Source: Planctomycetaceae bacterium (GTDB lineage Bacteria; Planctomycetota; Planctomycetia; Pirellulales; Pirellulaceae). From it: DNA of 64,000 nucleotides. The notes beneath the pieces are model-generated. The model was not told the DNA's origin. It made no database searches and worked only from the letters and a program-made list of their open reading frames with translations. Location of the stretch: positions 1-64,000 of the forward strand of contig SXOA01000023.1 of the NCBI GenBank assembly GCA_005778405.1, written 5' to 3'. Shown here piece by piece: positions 48,421 to 57,914 of this stretch (the first letter of the stretch is position 1; each line of letters begins with the position of its first letter). The position numbers and the translations under genes were made by a program.

Positions 48421-48530
48421 TGACCACGGATGGCACGGAGTGCACGGATAGGAGAAAAGTGAGTTTTTGCTTTATCGTCTTTGTTTGGTTCGCAGCCCTC
48501 ATCCGTGAATTCCGTGACATCCGTGGTTAA
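48421..48530. repeat. 9-bp-periodic palindromic element
   Basis: CACGGATGG-CACGGAGTG-CACGGATAG ... CATCCGTGA-ATTCCGTGA-CATCCGTGG. Confidence 0.85.
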
Positions 48531-49551
48531 ACTCTTCAAGGACCTGACCTCCGACGACCTTAGCGAACAGCTCGGCATCCCGCTCCGCCTCGCTCGTCGA
48601 TTGCAATCGCTCTTGGTTCGCAAGGGAGCGGCAGAACTCCCCCGCGAGCTGCCGGAAGTTTCGCCAAGGTTACTTGCGCGATTGCGAGACGCAGCTCAAG
48701 TCCCCCATCTGACGCTTCTCGAAAAAGTTGTTTCGCCGCAAGATGATTTCGCCAAGTACCTCTTTCGCGGCGTTGGTGATGAACCGTTTGAAGCAGTCCG
48801 CATTCCGCTGCTCCATCGTCAAAACGATCCAAAATACGTCGTCTGCGTCAGCTCGCAGGTCGGCTGTGCCTTGGCCTGTGCGTTTTGTGCCACGGGGAGA
48901 ATGGGGTTTCGCCGCAATTTGGAATCGTGGGAAATAGTCGATCAGGTCGTGAAAGTGCAGGCCGATTCCGAGCATCCTGTCCGGGGCGTCGTCTTCATGG
49001 GAATGGGTGAGCCGCTGCTCAACTACGACCGCGTGATGCGGGCGGCGGCGATCTTTTCGGAACCCTGCGGCCTGGCCATCAGCGCCAAGAGCATTAGCAT
49101 TTCCACAGCCGGCGTTGTCCCCGCCATTCGCCGCTTCACCACGGAAAAGCGGCCGTATCGTCTCGTAGTCTCCCTCACCTCCGCCGATCCGGAAAAACGC
49201 CGTGAGCTGATGCCCATCGAGAACACCTACTCGCTGCCGGAACTGATGGCCGCCGTGCGGGACCATCAAGCCGCGACGGGCACCCGCAGCATGCTCGCCT
49301 GGACCGCCATTTCCGGCGTCAACACTTCCGCCGAAGATGCCCGGCAACTTGCCGAGCTCACTGCCGGCCTCCCCATCAAGCTCGACCTCATCGACGTGAA
49401 CGACGCCACCGGCCAGTTCCTGCCGCCCAGCGATTCCGAACTCGCCACCTTCCGCGATGCCCTCCGCCAGGAGCTCGCCATGCCCGTCATTCGCCGGTAC
49501 AGCGGCGGCCAGGACATCCAAGGCGGGTGCGGGATGCTCGCGGGAAAGTAG
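48523..49551 (+). CDS. rlmN: RlmN-family radical SAM 23S rRNA (adenine-C2)-methyltransferase-like protein
   Basis: CVSSQVGCALACAFCATGRMGFRRNL; VVFMGMGEPLLNYD; ISTAGVVPAIR; C-terminal GGCGMLAGK. GTG start at 48523 is the most plausible; ORF open from 48481. Confidence 0.85.
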   Translation: MVKLFKDLTSDDLSEQLGIPLRLARRLQSLLVRKGAAELPRELPEVSPRLLARLRDAAQVPHLTLLEKVVSPQDDFAKYLFRGVGDEPFEAVRIPLLHRQNDPKYVVCVSSQVGCALACAFCATGRMGFRRNLESWEIVDQVVKVQADSEHPVRGVVFMGMGEPLLNYDRVMRAAAIFSEPCGLAISAKSISISTAGVVPAIRRFTTEKRPYRLVVSLTSADPEKRRELMPIENTYSLPELMAAVRDHQAATGTRSMLAWTAISGVNTSAEDARQLAELTAGLPIKLDLIDVNDATGQFLPPSDSELATFRDALRQELAMPVIRRYSGGQDIQGGCGMLAGK

Positions 49552-49646
49552 GACGCACCTCCGGGGCGCTCCAGGTTTGGTCACCGGGGCGGCGTGGAGT
49601 TTTTTCGCGAACGGACATTGCACCGCTTCATCGATCACTCCTGGCA

Positions 49647-49667
49647 CGTCTCGGAAAGACGGCCTAC
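49647..49667 (-). repeat. 21-bp repeat copy (inverted relative to 52592-52612)
   Basis: Reverse complement GTAGGCCGTCTTTCCGAGACG; 19/21 identity to the second copy. Confidence 0.7.
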
Positions 49668-49700
49668 TCTAATAGCATCTTCCCTCTCACGGAGCTGACC

Positions 49701-52595
49701 ATGCCTCGTATTCACCACTCTGTCATCGCTGCAGTTGCCATTGTCTGCCTTGCCTCGTCCCTTTCGGCTGATGACAAGGACAAGCCCACTGCCGCGCGAA
49801 AGCCATGGACGACCTCCCGCCTCCACGGCTCGCCCGAACCTCCCGAGCCGTACAAGATCGTCTCGTCCTTCCCCGTCCTCAAATTCAATCGCCCCACCAG
49901 CATTGAAGAAGTCCCCGGCCAGAACCGCCTCCTCATCACCGAGATGAGCGGCAAGGTATTTACGTTTTCGAAGGACCCCAAGACTGCCAAGCCCGATCTT
50001 CTCATCGACCTTGTGGCCAGTCTCTCCAAAGAGCTCACCGGCCGCACCGTTGCCCTCTTTGACGCTGAGTTCCACCCCAAGTTCACCGACAACCATCAGC
50101 TCTTCCTCTGCTATGTCCATCCGGACAAAGGGGGCCACACCCGCGTCAGCCGCTTCACGCTTACTGCTGAAGTCCCGTCCAAGGTCAGCAGCGAAGAAGT
50201 CATGATCACCTGGCCCTCCGGCGGCCACAACGGTGGCTGCCTGGAGTTCGGCAAGGACGGCATGCTCTATATCTCCACCGGCGACGGCTCGGGGCCCAAT
50301 CCGCCCGATGGACTCACCTCCGGCCAGGATGTCTCCGACCTCCTCGGCTCCATCCTGCGAATCGACGTCGATCACAAGTCGGGCAACAAACTCTACACCG
50401 TCCCCTCCGACAATCCTTTCGTCGAGAACAAAGCGGGCCTCCCTGAGATTTGGGCCTACGGCCTCCGCAACCCCTGGAAGTTCGGCACCGACACCCTCAC
50501 CGGCAACATCTTCGCGGCCGACAACGGCTGGGAAACATGGGAGATGGTCCACAAGATCGTTCGCGGCGGCAACTGCGGCTGGCCGGTGATGGAGGGTCGA
50601 GCTGCCCTTCGCAGCGAGGTCAAACCCGGCCCGACGCCCATCCTGCCGCCGGTCAAGGACCACCACCACTCGGAAGCCAACTCCGTCATCGGCGGCCCGG
50701 TCTATCGCGGCAGCAAGCTCCCTCTCGCCGGCTCGTTTATCTACGGCGACTACATCACCGGCACCCTCTGGGCCATCCGCCCCGACAAAGACAACTCCTA
50801 CACCCACACCACCCTCTGCGACACCGACCTCCGCATCGTCGCCTTCACCCAAGGGAGCGGCGGCGACGTCTACGTCCTCGACTACGACCTCACCGGCCAA
50901 ATCTACGAACTCATCCCCTCCGGCCTCAAAGACACCACTGCTACCTTCCCCCGGCGACTGAGCGAGACGGGGCTGTTCAAGTCGCTCAAGACGATGGAGC
51001 CGGCGGGGGGAGTCGTTCCTTACGATGTCATTGTCCCTCGCTGGCTGGACGGGGCGAGCGGGCAGCGGTTTGTCGCCGTTCCCGGCACCGGCAAGGTTGC
51101 GCTTTCCGCGGGACAGGACAAGCCTGCTGTCTATCCCGAGGGAACCGTCTTCGCCAAGCACCTCACTCTGCCGCAGGGAGATGAGAAGGAACCAGTCCGT
51201 CTCGAAACACAAATCCTCCACTTCGAAAACGGCTCCTGGCATCCCTACAGCTACTTGTGGGATGACGCGGGTCAGGATGCCATGCTGGTGGAATCGATTG
51301 GCAGCAGCCGGCCTATTCAACCGGCCAATGCTCACGCCCGTACCTGGCATGTCAACGCCGTCAACGAATGCAAACTCTGTCACAACGCAGAATCGGGAAA
51401 CATCCTTGGCTTCGTGTCGAACCAGCTTGCGAACATAGAGACACTCGCCAATCAAGGAGTCATTCCCCCGCTGGAGCCGAATTCGGAGCCGCCCGAGCGT
51501 CTCATCAATCCTCACGATCCCAAGAACGACCTCAACTCCCGCGCCCGCTCTTACCTCCATGTCAATTGCAGCATGTGCCATCAGCCGGGGGGGAACGCCA
51601 TCGTCTCCTTCTATCTCCGTCGCGACATGCCGTTCGACAAGCTCAACACCCACAAGGGAACCGGCATCGGCACATTCGGAATGCGGGATGCCAAAATCAT
51701 CGTTCCCTCCGATCCCTACCGCAGCGTCCTGATGTACCGCATGTCCAAGCTCGGCTACGCCCGCATGCCCTACATCGGCTCGCGCGTCGTCGATAGCCAA
51801 GGAGTCGCCCTGATCGAGGAATGGATTCGTTCGCTGCCACCGGATGAGAGCGACGGCAAAAACTCCGCCCCACGGAGGGCCGATTCCGTGGAAGCCAAAG
51901 CGATGCACTTACTCACGCAAGTGGACGGCTCTTCCGCCGAGAGTCGCAAACAGGCGCTCGCCACGCTGACCAACTCCTCGGAAGGTGCGCTCGCACTTAT
52001 CGGCCAACTTCACCGCGGGACCATTACCGAGGGCGATTCCAAGGATGCCATTGCCCTCGGCTCCACTGCCAAGAGCGACATCCGCGGACTGTTTGAGACC
52101 TTCATTCCCGAAGCGCAGCGGCGGCCGACGCTCGGTCCGACTTTCGACCCGCAAATCGTGCTGAAACTCGAAGGAAACCACGACCGCGGCAAGCTCATCT
52201 TCTTCAGTGACGGTGCCCGCTGCCGGAACTGCCACGAAACGGACGACAAGAGCAAGTCCGTCGGCCCCACGCTTCTGGACATCGCCAAGAAGTATCCCAA
52301 GGCCAGCGACCTCCTGGAGCATGTCCTCAAACCCTCTCTGAAAATCGACGAGCCCTTCGCCGCCTACACCCTGCTCACCACCGGCGGCCAGACCCATAGC
52401 GGCTTGCTCGTCGAAAAGACCGACCGGGAAGCCGTCCTCAAGACCGCCGAGAAACTCATAGTACGCATCAAAACCGCCGACATCGACCAGTTCAAGAAGA
52501 GCGACAAGTCCCTCATGCCCGACCGCATCCTCAGCGACCTCACGCCGCAAGAGGGCGCGGACCTGATCGAGTACATCCGGTCCCAGGGAAAGTAG
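49701..52595 (+). CDS. PQQ-dependent sugar dehydrogenase-like protein with C-terminal c-type heme motifs
   Basis: Signal peptide; GGHNGGCLEFGKDGMLYISTGDGSGP, WAYGLRNPWKF; three CxxCH motifs (CKLCH, CSMCH, CRNCH). Confidence 0.88.
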   Translation: MPRIHHSVIAAVAIVCLASSLSADDKDKPTAARKPWTTSRLHGSPEPPEPYKIVSSFPVLKFNRPTSIEEVPGQNRLLITEMSGKVFTFSKDPKTAKPDLLIDLVASLSKELTGRTVALFDAEFHPKFTDNHQLFLCYVHPDKGGHTRVSRFTLTAEVPSKVSSEEVMITWPSGGHNGGCLEFGKDGMLYISTGDGSGPNPPDGLTSGQDVSDLLGSILRIDVDHKSGNKLYTVPSDNPFVENKAGLPEIWAYGLRNPWKFGTDTLTGNIFAADNGWETWEMVHKIVRGGNCGWPVMEGRAALRSEVKPGPTPILPPVKDHHHSEANSVIGGPVYRGSKLPLAGSFIYGDYITGTLWAIRPDKDNSYTHTTLCDTDLRIVAFTQGSGGDVYVLDYDLTGQIYELIPSGLKDTTATFPRRLSETGLFKSLKTMEPAGGVVPYDVIVPRWLDGASGQRFVAVPGTGKVALSAGQDKPAVYPEGTVFAKHLTLPQGDEKEPVRLETQILHFENGSWHPYSYLWDDAGQDAMLVESIGSSRPIQPANAHARTWHVNAVNECKLCHNAESGNILGFVSNQLANIETLANQGVIPPLEPNSEPPERLINPHDPKNDLNSRARSYLHVNCSMCHQPGGNAIVSFYLRRDMPFDKLNTHKGTGIGTFGMRDAKIIVPSDPYRSVLMYRMSKLGYARMPYIGSRVVDSQGVALIEEWIRSLPPDESDGKNSAPRRADSVEAKAMHLLTQVDGSSAESRKQALATLTNSSEGALALIGQLHRGTITEGDSKDAIALGSTAKSDIRGLFETFIPEAQRRPTLGPTFDPQIVLKLEGNHDRGKLIFFSDGARCRNCHETDDKSKSVGPTLLDIAKKYPKASDLLEHVLKPSLKIDEPFAAYTLLTTGGQTHSGLLVEKTDREAVLKTAEKLIVRIKTADIDQFKKSDKSLMPDRILSDLTPQEGADLIEYIRSQGK

Positions 52596-52612
52596 GTCGT
52601 CTTTCCAAGACG
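52592..52612 (+). repeat. 21-bp repeat copy containing the stop codon of the upstream CDS
   Basis: GTAGGTCGTCTTTCCAAGACG; TAG is the stop codon. Confidence 0.7.
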
Positions 52613-52721
52613 ATCAGGGGTTGTCGCGGCGCATGGCAAACAGTTCTTTGACGAACGGACCTCTATCGCGAGGCAGCGTCTTCTCCAGGCACTTCTTTTT
52701 GAGAATCGGACGAAACAAAGC

Positions 52722-54344
52722 CTACCACCTGAGCCACGCCGGCAGATTCCCCGCGGCGGGAAGTTCCAAGATGCGGACGCTGCTGATGTCTTTGTGGTTC
52801 TGGACTTCGTCCACGGCGACTTTGGCGGGGTGGCCGTCGAGGTTGAGGATGCCGATGGCGGGGCCGCCGGGGGTGGTGCGGCCGACGGACATCTGGGCGA
52901 TGTTGACCTTGTGGTTGCCAAAGATGGTCCCGACCGCGCCGATGATGCCGGGGACGTCGTTATGGGTGAAGACCAGCATGATGCCGTCCAGATAGGCTTC
53001 CAGGCGAAAGTCCCCCAGGCGGATCAGGCGGGGCATGTTGTTGCCAAAGAGGGTCCCCGCGACCGAGAACGGTTGGCCGTCCGTGGTGACTTCGGCGGTG
53101 ATGGAGGAGGTGAAGGCCCCCATGTCGCTGCGGGATTCCTCGGTGAGCTTGATGCCGCGCTCGCGGAGCAGGACTTCCGCGTTGACGACGTTGACTTCCT
53201 CCTCCAAGGCCCGCTCGAGTAGCCCCGCGCAGAAGGCGGCTGTGAGAAGTTTTGTATTCTTGTTCGTGACCTCTCCGCGGTAGGTCAAATGGCAAGCGGA
53301 CGCTCCGGCTGTCTGCCACTGGCTGGCGAGCAGCCCCAACCGCCAGGCGAGGTCGAGATATCCCTTGATGGCTTGGAGGGTCTTGGGGTCCACCGCGGCC
53401 ATGTTGACGGCATGGCGAACCTCCCCCGTGGCGAAAAAGTTGATCAGAAGCTGCACCGCTTCGACGGCGACCTGGGTCTGGGCTTCTTCGGTGCTGGCCC
53501 CGAGGTGCGGCGTGCAGACGACGTTGGGCATCCCGAACAGCGGGCTCTTGGTGCAGGGTTCTTCCACGAAGACGTCGAGAGCCACGCCGCCGATCTTGCC
53601 GCTCTTCAGCCCTTCGACGAGGGCCGCCTCGTTGTAGATGCCGCCGCGGGCGCAGTTGATGAGGCGGACGCCGGGCTTGACGATGTCGAGCTCGGCCAGG
53701 CCGATGAGATCGGTCGTTTCCGGCGTGAGCGGGGTGTGGACCGTGAGGTAATCGACGTGCGGCAGCATGTCCCGCACTTTTTCCACCCGCTGGATGCCGA
53801 GCTTAGCCGCCTGCTCGGTGGAGAGGAACGGGTCAAAGCCGAGGACCCGCATCTGGAAGGCCATGGCCCGCTTGGCGACTTCCTGGCCGATGCGGCCCAG
53901 GCCGACGATGCCGAGCGTTTTGTCCGCAAGCTGCGTCCCCATGTACGACTTGCGGTCCCACTTGCCGGCTAGGAGGCTGTGATAGGCGGGGGCGACCGAA
54001 CGGGAGAGCGCGAGGAGGAGGGCGAAGGTGTGTTCTGCGGTGCTGAGGGTGTTGCCGGTCGGCGTGTTCATCACGACGATGCCTTGCCGAGTCGCAACTT
54101 CCTTATCGATGTTGTCGGTGCCGACGCCGGCCCGGGCGATGGCCCGCAGGCGATGGTTCCCGGCCAGCGATTCGCCCGTGATGGTCACGCCGCTGCGGCA
54201 GATGGCCCCGTCGAACTCGGCCAGGGCCGACTTGAGAGCGTCCCCTTTGAGGCCGGTGCGGACTTCGTACTCGATGCCGGGAGCGGCAGCGAGCATTTCG
54301 AGGCCTTCTTTGGCGATGGAGTCGAGGATGAGGATTTTGGACAT
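52722..54344 (-). CDS. serA: D-3-phosphoglycerate dehydrogenase SerA
   Basis: GLGRIGQEVAKRA; VRLINCARGGIYNEAAL; TPHLGASTEEAQ; C-terminal ACT domain IIGAVGTIFGNHKVNIAQMSVGR. Confidence 0.96.
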   Translation of the reverse strand: MSKILILDSIAKEGLEMLAAAPGIEYEVRTGLKGDALKSALAEFDGAICRSGVTITGESLAGNHRLRAIARAGVGTDNIDKEVATRQGIVVMNTPTGNTLSTAEHTFALLLALSRSVAPAYHSLLAGKWDRKSYMGTQLADKTLGIVGLGRIGQEVAKRAMAFQMRVLGFDPFLSTEQAAKLGIQRVEKVRDMLPHVDYLTVHTPLTPETTDLIGLAELDIVKPGVRLINCARGGIYNEAALVEGLKSGKIGGVALDVFVEEPCTKSPLFGMPNVVCTPHLGASTEEAQTQVAVEAVQLLINFFATGEVRHAVNMAAVDPKTLQAIKGYLDLAWRLGLLASQWQTAGASACHLTYRGEVTNKNTKLLTAAFCAGLLERALEEEVNVVNAEVLLRERGIKLTEESRSDMGAFTSSITAEVTTDGQPFSVAGTLFGNNMPRLIRLGDFRLEAYLDGIMLVFTHNDVPGIIGAVGTIFGNHKVNIAQMSVGRTTPGGPAIGILNLDGHPAKVAVDEVQNHKDISSVRILELPAAGNLPAWLRW

Positions 54345-54349
54345 AGTGG

Positions 54350-54453
54350 ATTGGGGATAAATCAATTTGGGAATTGGGATTTAGGAATTGGGATATAAGA
54401 ACGACTCTCCGGACTTCAAATCCCAAATCCGAATTCCCAAATCCCCAATTGCC
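54350..54453. repeat. heptamer-periodic palindromic array
   Basis: ATTGGGG-ATAAATC-AATTTGG-GAATTGG-GATTTAG-GAATTGG-GATATAA ... AATCCCA-AATCCGA-ATTCCCA-AATCCCC-AATTGCC. Confidence 0.9.
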
Positions 54454-55565
54454 TACCCTCGCTTAGTCTTGAATTCCTTCATAAACTCCGCCAGCGCCTC
54501 GACTCCCGCCACCGGCATGGCGTTATAGATGCTGGCGCGGATGCCGCCGACGCTGCGGTGGCCTTTGAGGCCGTCGAGGCCGCGGTCTTCGCCGAGCTTG
54601 CAGAATTCTTTTTCAAGGGCTTCGCTGGGGAGGCGGAAGGTGACGTTCATCAGTGAGCGGTCGCTCGGTTGGGCATGACCCTTATAGAAGCCGTCGCCTC
54701 TGTCGATGAGGTCGTAGAGGATTCTGGCCTTTTGCTTGTTAAGGTCGTGCATCTTGGCGAGGCCGCCAATGTCGTTCTTGAGCCACTGCAGGACCAGATT
54801 CATCAGGTAGATGGCAAATGTCGGCGGCGTGTTGTAAAGCGAGTCTTCCTTTACATGGCTGTTGTAGTTGAGATACCCGGGGAGGTTTTCGGGGCTGCGA
54901 TTGAGTAGGTCGTCCCGGATGATGACCGCGGTAACTCCGGCGGGGCCGGCATTCTTCTGAGCACAGGCGTAGATCAGGCCATACTTGGAAATCGGGAGTG
55001 GGCGATGCAGAAAATCAGATGAGCAGTCGCAAATGAGCGGGACATTGCCGGTGTCGGGTTCGCCTGTGAATTGCACCCCCTGAATGGTCTCATTGGAGCA
55101 GGTGTAGACGTACGCGGCATTGGGAGTGAGCTTGAGTTCGCTTTGTTTGGGCAAGCGATCGTAGTTGGTCGCTTTGCCGTCCCAAGCGAGGTTAACTTTG
55201 CCTTCTCGCTTTGCTTCGTCGATGGCGTATTTGCTCCACGATCCGGTGACGACGTAGTCGGCTGGCTCGCTTTGGCCGCGGAGCAGGTTCATGGGAACCA
55301 TCGAGAATTGCAGGCGGGAGCCTCCTTGGAGGAAGACAATCTGATAGTTGTCCGGAATGGCAAGCAGCTCTTTAAGAAGCGATTTGGCGGAAGCAAGGAT
55401 GTCGAGAAAACCAGGGGCCCGGTGGCTCATTTCCAGCACACTCATCCCGTAACCGGGGAGGCAGACCAGTTCCCGCTGGGCCTGCTGGAGCACAGTCAGC
55501 GGCAGCACCGCTGGGCCGGGGGAGAAATTGAAGACTCGATCCGTGGCGGTCATGGTCGCGGGCAT
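54453..55565 (-). CDS. serC: phosphoserine aminotransferase SerC
   Basis: RVFNFSPGPAVLP; EMSHRAPGF; YACAQKNAGPAGVT; GHRSVGGIRASIYNAMP. Confidence 0.96.
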   Translation of the reverse strand: MPATMTATDRVFNFSPGPAVLPLTVLQQAQRELVCLPGYGMSVLEMSHRAPGFLDILASAKSLLKELLAIPDNYQIVFLQGGSRLQFSMVPMNLLRGQSEPADYVVTGSWSKYAIDEAKREGKVNLAWDGKATNYDRLPKQSELKLTPNAAYVYTCSNETIQGVQFTGEPDTGNVPLICDCSSDFLHRPLPISKYGLIYACAQKNAGPAGVTAVIIRDDLLNRSPENLPGYLNYNSHVKEDSLYNTPPTFAIYLMNLVLQWLKNDIGGLAKMHDLNKQKARILYDLIDRGDGFYKGHAQPSDRSLMNVTFRLPSEALEKEFCKLGEDRGLDGLKGHRSVGGIRASIYNAMPVAGVEALAEFMKEFKTKRG

Positions 55566-55796
55566 GCTCGGAAATTCCGTTGGAGCTAGGGGCGGGGAGT
55601 ACCGTCGTTTGGAGGGTGGGACAGTCGCGCGATCGTTAAGGTTCGCCGAAAGATCGATTGTACGGGGAAGGGGAAAAAAGCGGTAGGCGTAGAATCGGCA
55701 ATCAAGTTGCGGATGCCAGATTGACTTTTGTTCATACTGCGTTAAATTATGGTCGCCAATTCGGCAAACTCATTTTTTCAATTCGGAGGTACTCCC

Positions 55797-56336
55797 ATGA
55801 AACGTGTTTTGTCAATCGCTATCGCCATTGTTCTGTTCTCGCAATTCTCTTTCGCTCAAGAGCCTCCCAAGCCGGGACCGGAGCACGCGATTCTCGCCGA
55901 GATGGAGGGGACATGGGATGCGGTGATGCACATGCCCGGAGCGCCCAAGGACGCTCCCGCCAGCAAAGGGACGCATGTTTACAAACTGGAGTGCGGTGGC
56001 ATGTGGCTCTCCAGCAAGTTCGAAGGGGACTTTGGCGGCATGAAGTTCGAGGGCCGCGGCATCGACGGCTATGACCAGAACAAGAAAAAGTACACGGGGG
56101 TCTGGGTCGATTCCATGAGCACCACGCCGCTGATTCTGGAAGGGACTCGGGATGAGAAAACCAAAGTCTTGACGATGACTGGCGAACATCCGGGCCCCGA
56201 CGGCAAGCCGGCCAAGGTCAAGACGAAGTCATCGTTTAAGGACAAGGACCATCACACCTTCACCATGTATATGGTCGGCGAAGAGGGGAAGGACGAGGAA
56301 ATGATGACGATTGAATACACGCGGAAGAAGAAGTAG
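55797..56336 (+). CDS. DUF1579-family secreted protein
   Basis: Signal peptide; EHAILAEMEGTWDAVMHMPG; FEGRGIDGYDQNKKKYTGVWVDSMSTTPL; GGAGG-type RBS upstream. Confidence 0.85.
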   Translation: MKRVLSIAIAIVLFSQFSFAQEPPKPGPEHAILAEMEGTWDAVMHMPGAPKDAPASKGTHVYKLECGGMWLSSKFEGDFGGMKFEGRGIDGYDQNKKKYTGVWVDSMSTTPLILEGTRDEKTKVLTMTGEHPGPDGKPAKVKTKSSFKDKDHHTFTMYMVGEEGKDEEMMTIEYTRKKK

Positions 56337-56352
56337 CGGGTACTTGCTTCAA

Positions 56353-56391
56353 GGCCCTCACTCCACCCCTCTCCCAATGGGAGAGGGAGTT
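56353..56391. repeat. CTCTCCC-AAT-GGGAGAG palindromic element between convergent genes
   Basis: CCCTCACTCCACCCCTCTCCCAATGGGAGAGGGAGTTAG. Confidence 0.65.
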
Positions 56392-57148
56392 AGTAGTTGC
56401 GGCTCGTGAAGCCCGCTGCTCCCGCGCTGCGGAGCGGGCCGGTGCCGGCTGGGGCAAGATTACTGGCGGGGACGGTGCCGACTCGCTGCTGGAGGGAGGC
56501 AATCCGCTCGGGGACGCCCGGCTGGAAGGTGTTGAGCGAATAGGAACGCTGGTAGTTGGCGAGGGCCTGCGGCAGATCCCCCATTTTTTCCTTCACGCTT
56601 CCCAGAGAAGCATGGACGCGTGGGTTGTTGACGTTGAGTTGGAGGGCCTGCTGCAACTGGAGTTCGGCAGTCCGCAGGTCGCCGTATTCTTCGTACAGGC
56701 GGGCGAGTTCCACGCGGGCATCCGCGGACTGCGGACTGGTCATGCACCAATTCCTTCCCAATTCAAAGGCGTGGTCGACCCGCTGCGTTTGCGCGAGAAG
56801 GACGGCTAGGCCGCGGTGGCAATCGACGTGATTGGGGTTGAGCGCCAGGCACTGGCGATAGAGATTTTCGGCACTAGCAAGCTGAGCCATGTTCTTGGTC
56901 TGAAAGCCTTGCAAGTGAGCGACTGCCCCCAGGTTGTAATAGGCGTCCGCATTTTGCGGGTTGGCTTGCTTGGCCGCTTCGAATTTTGACTGCGCCACCG
57001 CCAATTGGCCGCGGTTGTAGTAGCGGATGCCAGCCGCATTGCGATTCTGCGCGACCATGCCACAGCCGGACGCGCCGGCCAAAATGGTCGCTATCAAGAG
57101 GCACCGGGTTAACAGCGGCGAAATCACGGCAAACTGAGGCTCCAGCAC
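56390..57148 (-). CDS. TPR-repeat lipoprotein-like protein
   Basis: LIATILAGASGCGMV lipobox-like; TPR units NADAYYNLGAVAHL, NPRVHASLGSVKEKMGDLPQALANYQRSY. Confidence 0.85.
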   Translation of the reverse strand: MLEPQFAVISPLLTRCLLIATILAGASGCGMVAQNRNAAGIRYYNRGQLAVAQSKFEAAKQANPQNADAYYNLGAVAHLQGFQTKNMAQLASAENLYRQCLALNPNHVDCHRGLAVLLAQTQRVDHAFELGRNWCMTSPQSADARVELARLYEEYGDLRTAELQLQQALQLNVNNPRVHASLGSVKEKMGDLPQALANYQRSYSLNTFQPGVPERIASLQQRVGTVPASNLAPAGTGPLRSAGAAGFTSRNY

Positions 57149-57249
57149 TCGGCGAATTCGTTCGCGCGCACTCCTTCACAAATCGCCGCGGAGGATAACT
57201 CTCCGCACTGGCCGGAGCAAGGCCAAAATCAGCCAGAGAAAACTAAAAA

Positions 57250-57280
57250 GGGACGAGCCGCCGCAAAGGCGACTCGTCCC
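57250..57280 (-). terminator. intrinsic terminator hairpin
   Basis: GGGACGAGCCGCC-GCAAA-GGCGACTCGTCCC with A-rich left flank (U-tract on minus strand). Confidence 0.75.
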
Positions 57281-57325
57281 GGTTCCTGGCTGTGGGTCAG
57301 GGAGGAACGATGCAACGGGTATTCG

Positions 57326-57730
57326 TTAGGAGGCAGTCGTGCCGGCTTCGATCGTGTTGTTCGCGGAAGACTCGCTACCGGCAATTTGCGCCGGAGTGAC
57401 CCGCACATAGCCGAGGCCGCGGATAACTTCCAGGATTTCGCTGCAAGTGGGAAACATCCGGCCGCTGGTCCGCTTGTAGGCGTCCAGGGCGTGCATGAAC
57501 TGGATTTCGTCGTCGGAGTACTCGCGTTCGCAGGTGGTGGGATCAATCTGCCGCCGTCGCTGGACTTTCGCCCGGCGCTCCTGGGGAACAGACTGGCTTT
57601 CCTTGCGGCGTTCTTCTCGATCCGAGCGACGGTCCATGGTCAGTTCTGCTTTGTTGGCTTTGGCCACGAATTTTACCCTTGGCTTGATGACGACGGGGAG
57701 GGACAAGAAACTGGCGATGATAGTGTCCAT
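57326..57730 (-). CDS. hypothetical protein, basic N-terminal half
   Basis: 134 aa; [76 protein letters not shown]; followed by terminator. Confidence 0.7.
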   Translation of the reverse strand: MDTIIASFLSLPVVIKPRVKFVAKANKAELTMDRRSDREERRKESQSVPQERRAKVQRRRQIDPTTCEREYSDDEIQFMHALDAYKRTSGRMFPTCSEILEVIRGLGYVRVTPAQIAGSESSANNTIEAGTTAS

Positions 57731-57914
57731 CGGTCCCTTCCCGTGTGAAGATGTACCGCCAGGGTAAAATGTGCGGCTGCGCGAGATCTTACGGCTCGTG
57801 CGGATATACCCACTGGGGCAAAGATTACTGCCGTGAGGGAGTCCTACGGGCGCAAAAGGTTCAGTTTGTGCGGGTTACAGCGACCGCGTGTGTTGTGACC
57901 CGGACTCAAACGAG

